Assembly: GCA_964627805.1 (NCBI GenBank)
Contig: CAZVLA010000049.1
Span: forward strand, 6,926-70,925
Reading direction: 5' to 3'
Source: CAZAMI01 sp964627805
GTDB taxonomy: Archaea > Thermoproteota > Thermoprotei_A > Sulfolobales > NBVN01
Length of the DNA stretch: 64,000 bases
Positions 62,400-64,000 of this stretch are shown here, one piece after another (position 1 is the stretch's first letter; every line of letters starts with the position of its first letter). Position numbers and translations under genes: made by a program. The notes beneath the pieces are model-generated. The model saw only the letters and a program-made list of their open reading frames with translations, did no database searches and had not been told where the DNA came from.

Positions 62400-63209
62400 T
62401 TAATGCTTCCTTAACTCCTTAACCCTACTCATTAACTTCCTAACCCTCTCTAGACTTACCTTACCACCAATCTTAAAGTACGTACCTACAATCGCCCCAT
62501 CAGCTACGCTCAAGAACTTAACTACGTTATCGTAGTTAACCCCACTACCGACTATTACTGGGTACTCCCTAGGTACTACCTTACGTACCTTAATAACGTC
62601 ATCGATACTAGCCTCAAGCCCTGTGTAACTACCTGACACAACCACCGCATCAGCTAATCCACGCTCAATAGTCTCTAAAGCAACTAATTCAATATCCCTA
62701 CTAACTAACGGTGCTGCATGCTTAACGTGCACATCAGCTAATATGGCCACCCCTTGAGCACCTAATACTGACCTATACCTACATAAGTCATATGCGATAG
62801 GGTTAAGTACACCCTCAGGACCGACAACAGCCTCAGCTAAGGCATTAACTCTAATGAACGATGCCCCAGTAACGTAGGCTATGGCTAGTGAATCAATACC
62901 GCAGTTCCTAAGCACATTAACACCTACGGGTATTGAAACCGACCTACGTACTTCCCTCACTACTAAAGCCATTGAAGCAACCGTAGCTGGGTCGGCCCTC
63001 TCCTTAGGGTATGGTGGGTCATTGAAATTCTCAACAATTAACCCATCAACCCCTCCCTCCTCAAGGGTTTTAGCATCCCTTACTGCTTGTTCAATAATAT
63101 CATTAATTCTTAACCCTAACTCATTAAATCTAGGATTTCCTGGTAGGGGACCTATATGAACCATACCTATTATGAATGGTCTCTCACTAAAGATGTCAGT
63201 AATCGTCAT
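62400..63209 (-). CDS. BtpA-family protein (TIM-barrel)
   Basis: 269 aa, ATG start overlapping the BCCP gene stop by one base. FIIGMVHIGPLPGNPRF (about 12-28), GVDGLIVENFNDPPY and the IVGSGVNYDNV near the C-terminus are BtpA/SgcQ signatures. Cyanobacterial BtpA affects photosystem I assembly; in archaea the role is unknown, and TIM-barrel phosphate motifs (GSGVN; GTYFK) suggest an enzyme. It is the last gene of the carboxylase operon by position. Confidence 0.9.
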   Translation of the reverse strand: MTITDIFSERPFIIGMVHIGPLPGNPRFNELGLRINDIIEQAVRDAKTLEEGGVDGLIVENFNDPPYPKERADPATVASMALVVREVRRSVSIPVGVNVLRNCGIDSLAIAYVTGASFIRVNALAEAVVGPEGVLNPIAYDLCRYRSVLGAQGVAILADVHVKHAAPLVSRDIELVALETIERGLADAVVVSGSYTGLEASIDDVIKVRKVVPREYPVIVGSGVNYDNVVKFLSVADGAIVGTYFKIGGKVSLERVRKLMSRVKELRKH

Positions 63210-63646
63210 TACTCAAGCACCACTAAGGGCTGGCCTAAATCAACGAAGTCACCCTGCTTCACAAGTATCTCCTTAACCTTACCACTCATTCCAGCATAAA
63301 CCTCAATGCTCATCTTCATAGACTCAAGAATAACTACTACGTCATCCTCCCTAACCTCATCACCTACCTTAACCTTAACCTCAATTACCTTACCGGGTGT
63401 CGGTGCCTTAACAACCTTACCTTCCGGTACCTTAACCTCAGCAGGCTTAGGTACCGCTACCTCCGTAGTCGCTACTGCTTCAGGCTTAGGTGCTGTAGGT
63501 ACTGCCTGTGGAGTTACTGCTTCACTACCCTCAACAAGTACCTCAAGCTCAACACCATTAACAGTAACTAAGAACTTATTACCCCCCTTCTCCTCAACAT
63601 CAACCTCAAACTCCTTATTACCTACCCTAACCCTGTACTTCACCAT
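63209..63646 (-). CDS. Biotin carboxyl carrier protein (decarboxylase/carboxylase gamma)
   Basis: 145 aa, ATG start. An N-terminal beta part (KYRVRVGNKEFEVDVEEK) is followed by an Ala/Pro/Val linker (about 44-75) and a biotinyl domain with ESMKM, biotinyl-Lys at residue 111. It carries CO2 between the biotin carboxylase/decarboxylase and carboxyltransferase. It overlaps the next upstream small gene by 7 bp and sits downstream of a carboxyltransferase gene (63898). Confidence 0.93.
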   Translation of the reverse strand: MVKYRVRVGNKEFEVDVEEKGGNKFLVTVNGVELEVLVEGSEAVTPQAVPTAPKPEAVATTEVAVPKPAEVKVPEGKVVKAPTPGKVIEVKVKVGDEVREDDVVVILESMKMSIEVYAGMSGKVKEILVKQGDFVDLGQPLVVLE

Positions 63647-63897
63647 GACCTAACCCTCCCCCTACTACTTAACCTAGTACTTACTTCATATCTCCAGTTA
63701 ATTACCCATGATGAAGTAGTTAATGAGGCCTCAGTAAGCTTAGGTACCTCAGCAGTACTAACTACTGGTGCAGTAGGTTTAGGTATACTCAATCCCTTAA
63801 GTCTCAAGTGGTAAGCTACGGCAGCTACAGCAGCGGCGACCATCTCCTGCCTAACTCTGCGCCTCCTCCTAAGCTTAATCCTTACCATGTAACTCAC
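63640..63897 (-). CDS. Small subunit of biotin-dependent decarboxylase/carboxylase (OadG/MmdD-like, without membrane helix)
   Basis: 85 aa from GTG 63897; ATG at codon 4 (63888) is an alternative. The N-terminal half is very basic (KLRRRRRVRQE) with an Ala-rich helix, a Pro/Ala/Val linker (KPTAPVVSTAEVP), and a C-terminal STSSWVINWRYEV-like block (key SSWVINW). This resembles the delta subunit of methylmalonyl-CoA decarboxylase but lacks a hydrophobic membrane helix, so it may be an assembly/scaffold peptide in a soluble propionyl/acetyl-CoA carboxylase. It is 1 bp from the upstream carboxyltransferase stop. Confidence 0.65.
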   Translation of the reverse strand: MSYMVRIKLRRRRRVRQEMVAAAVAAVAYHLRLKGLSIPKPTAPVVSTAEVPKLTEASLTTSSWVINWRYEVSTRLSSRGRVRSW

Positions 63898-64000
63898 CTA
63901 CATAGGTACTAATCCGTGCTTCTTAGGAGGTACCCACACCCTAGTTTCCCTCTTACTGATTAAGTACTCAAGAGCCTTAGCAAGTACCCTCCTAGTCTTC
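63898..64000 (-). CDS. Carboxyltransferase subunit (propionyl-/methylmalonyl-CoA type), C-terminal fragment
   Basis: Only the last 33 codons are in the window, ending with TAG at 63898-63900. They read TRRVLAKALEYLISKRETR followed by PPKKHGLVPM. The terminal KRE...PPKKHGxxPM tail is typical of the carboxyltransferase beta (MmdA/PccB/AccB-like) family. It heads the operon carboxyltransferase, small subunit, BCCP, BtpA. Confidence 0.85.
   Translation of the reverse strand, partial: KTRRVLAKALEYLISKRETRVWVPPKKHGLVPM

Noticed and set aside
63306..63653. Plus-strand frame over the BCCP gene (Thr/Ser-rich)
   Set aside because: It is the complement of the Ala/Pro/Val linker and biotinyl domain; low-complexity Thr/Ser arises from those codons.

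Overview
The window looks like a chromosome segment of a hyperthermophilic crenarchaeote (Thermoproteota), most likely from the Desulfurococcales/Acidilobales/Fervidicoccales side. Evidence: an ESCRT-III (CdvB-family) protein, an archaeal-type ValRS, Taw1, NucS, HerA/NurA, archaeal GTP cyclohydrolase III, HMG-CoA reductase, bifunctional PGI/PMI, class III (archaellin-type) signal peptides, TATA-led and often leaderless genes, many GTG/TTG starts, and box C/D and H/ACA guide RNA candidates. Genes are packed tightly on both strands. No rRNA, confident tRNA, CRISPR array, insertion sequence or recombinase gene was seen. The species cannot be named from the sequence.

Layout. 0-18 kb: a cPGS-like GTPase fragment, a Gfo/Idh/MocA dehydrogenase, TatD, NucS and DHH nucleases/phosphoesterases, Taw1, a TldD/PmbA pair, a degenerate DHH-like protein, a ROK sugar kinase, ValRS, two orphan radical-SAM enzymes, a sugar-nucleotide transferase and a Nudix hydrolase. 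18-28 kb: secreted/membrane proteins of unknown role, isoaspartyl peptidase, a sugar-type ABC importer (binding protein and two permeases, no ATPase), RibB. 28-42 kb: PyrF, PAC2 protein, HAD phosphatase, a HerA-NurA operon running into a DSP-HD fusion and a DUF84 NTPase, ASCH-HTH protein, SufS with a thioredoxin-like partner, a THUMP methyltransferase, RibH and GTP cyclohydrolase III, an OCD-family enzyme. 43-49 kb: an SSS symporter with a 61-aa partner, divergent from a four-gene flavin/iron-sulfur dehydrogenase operon of the sarcosine/proline dehydrogenase type (probable uptake and oxidation of an amino acid).

49.6-60 kb is the most unusual part. An ESCRT-III protein is followed by a type IV pilus-like locus: two short pilin-like proteins, an ArlI/TadA-type ATPase, a platform protein split into two genes, a two-domain KaiC/ArlH-like ATPase whose second P-loop is lost and which is flanked by two small proteins sharing a DPK-VELL motif, and an 825-aa giant pilin-like protein with a His/Cys-rich cluster and a C-terminal PKD-like domain. 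The giant gene lies between two perfect 21-bp inverted repeats, one over the start codon and one starting at the last base of the stop codon. This suggests either an invertible ON/OFF cassette or an mRNA whose ends pair over the start site. 60-64 kb returns to housekeeping: PGI/PMI, HMG-CoA reductase, BtpA and a biotin-dependent decarboxylase/carboxylase operon running off the right edge.

Small RNAs: a textbook box C/D sRNA follows tatD (1744-1798, minus). Two weaker C/D candidates overlap gene 3' ends (30706-30759 and 35924-35986, minus). A GC-rich hairpin with an ACA box and its own TATA box (29148-29213, minus) fits a single-hairpin H/ACA guide RNA.
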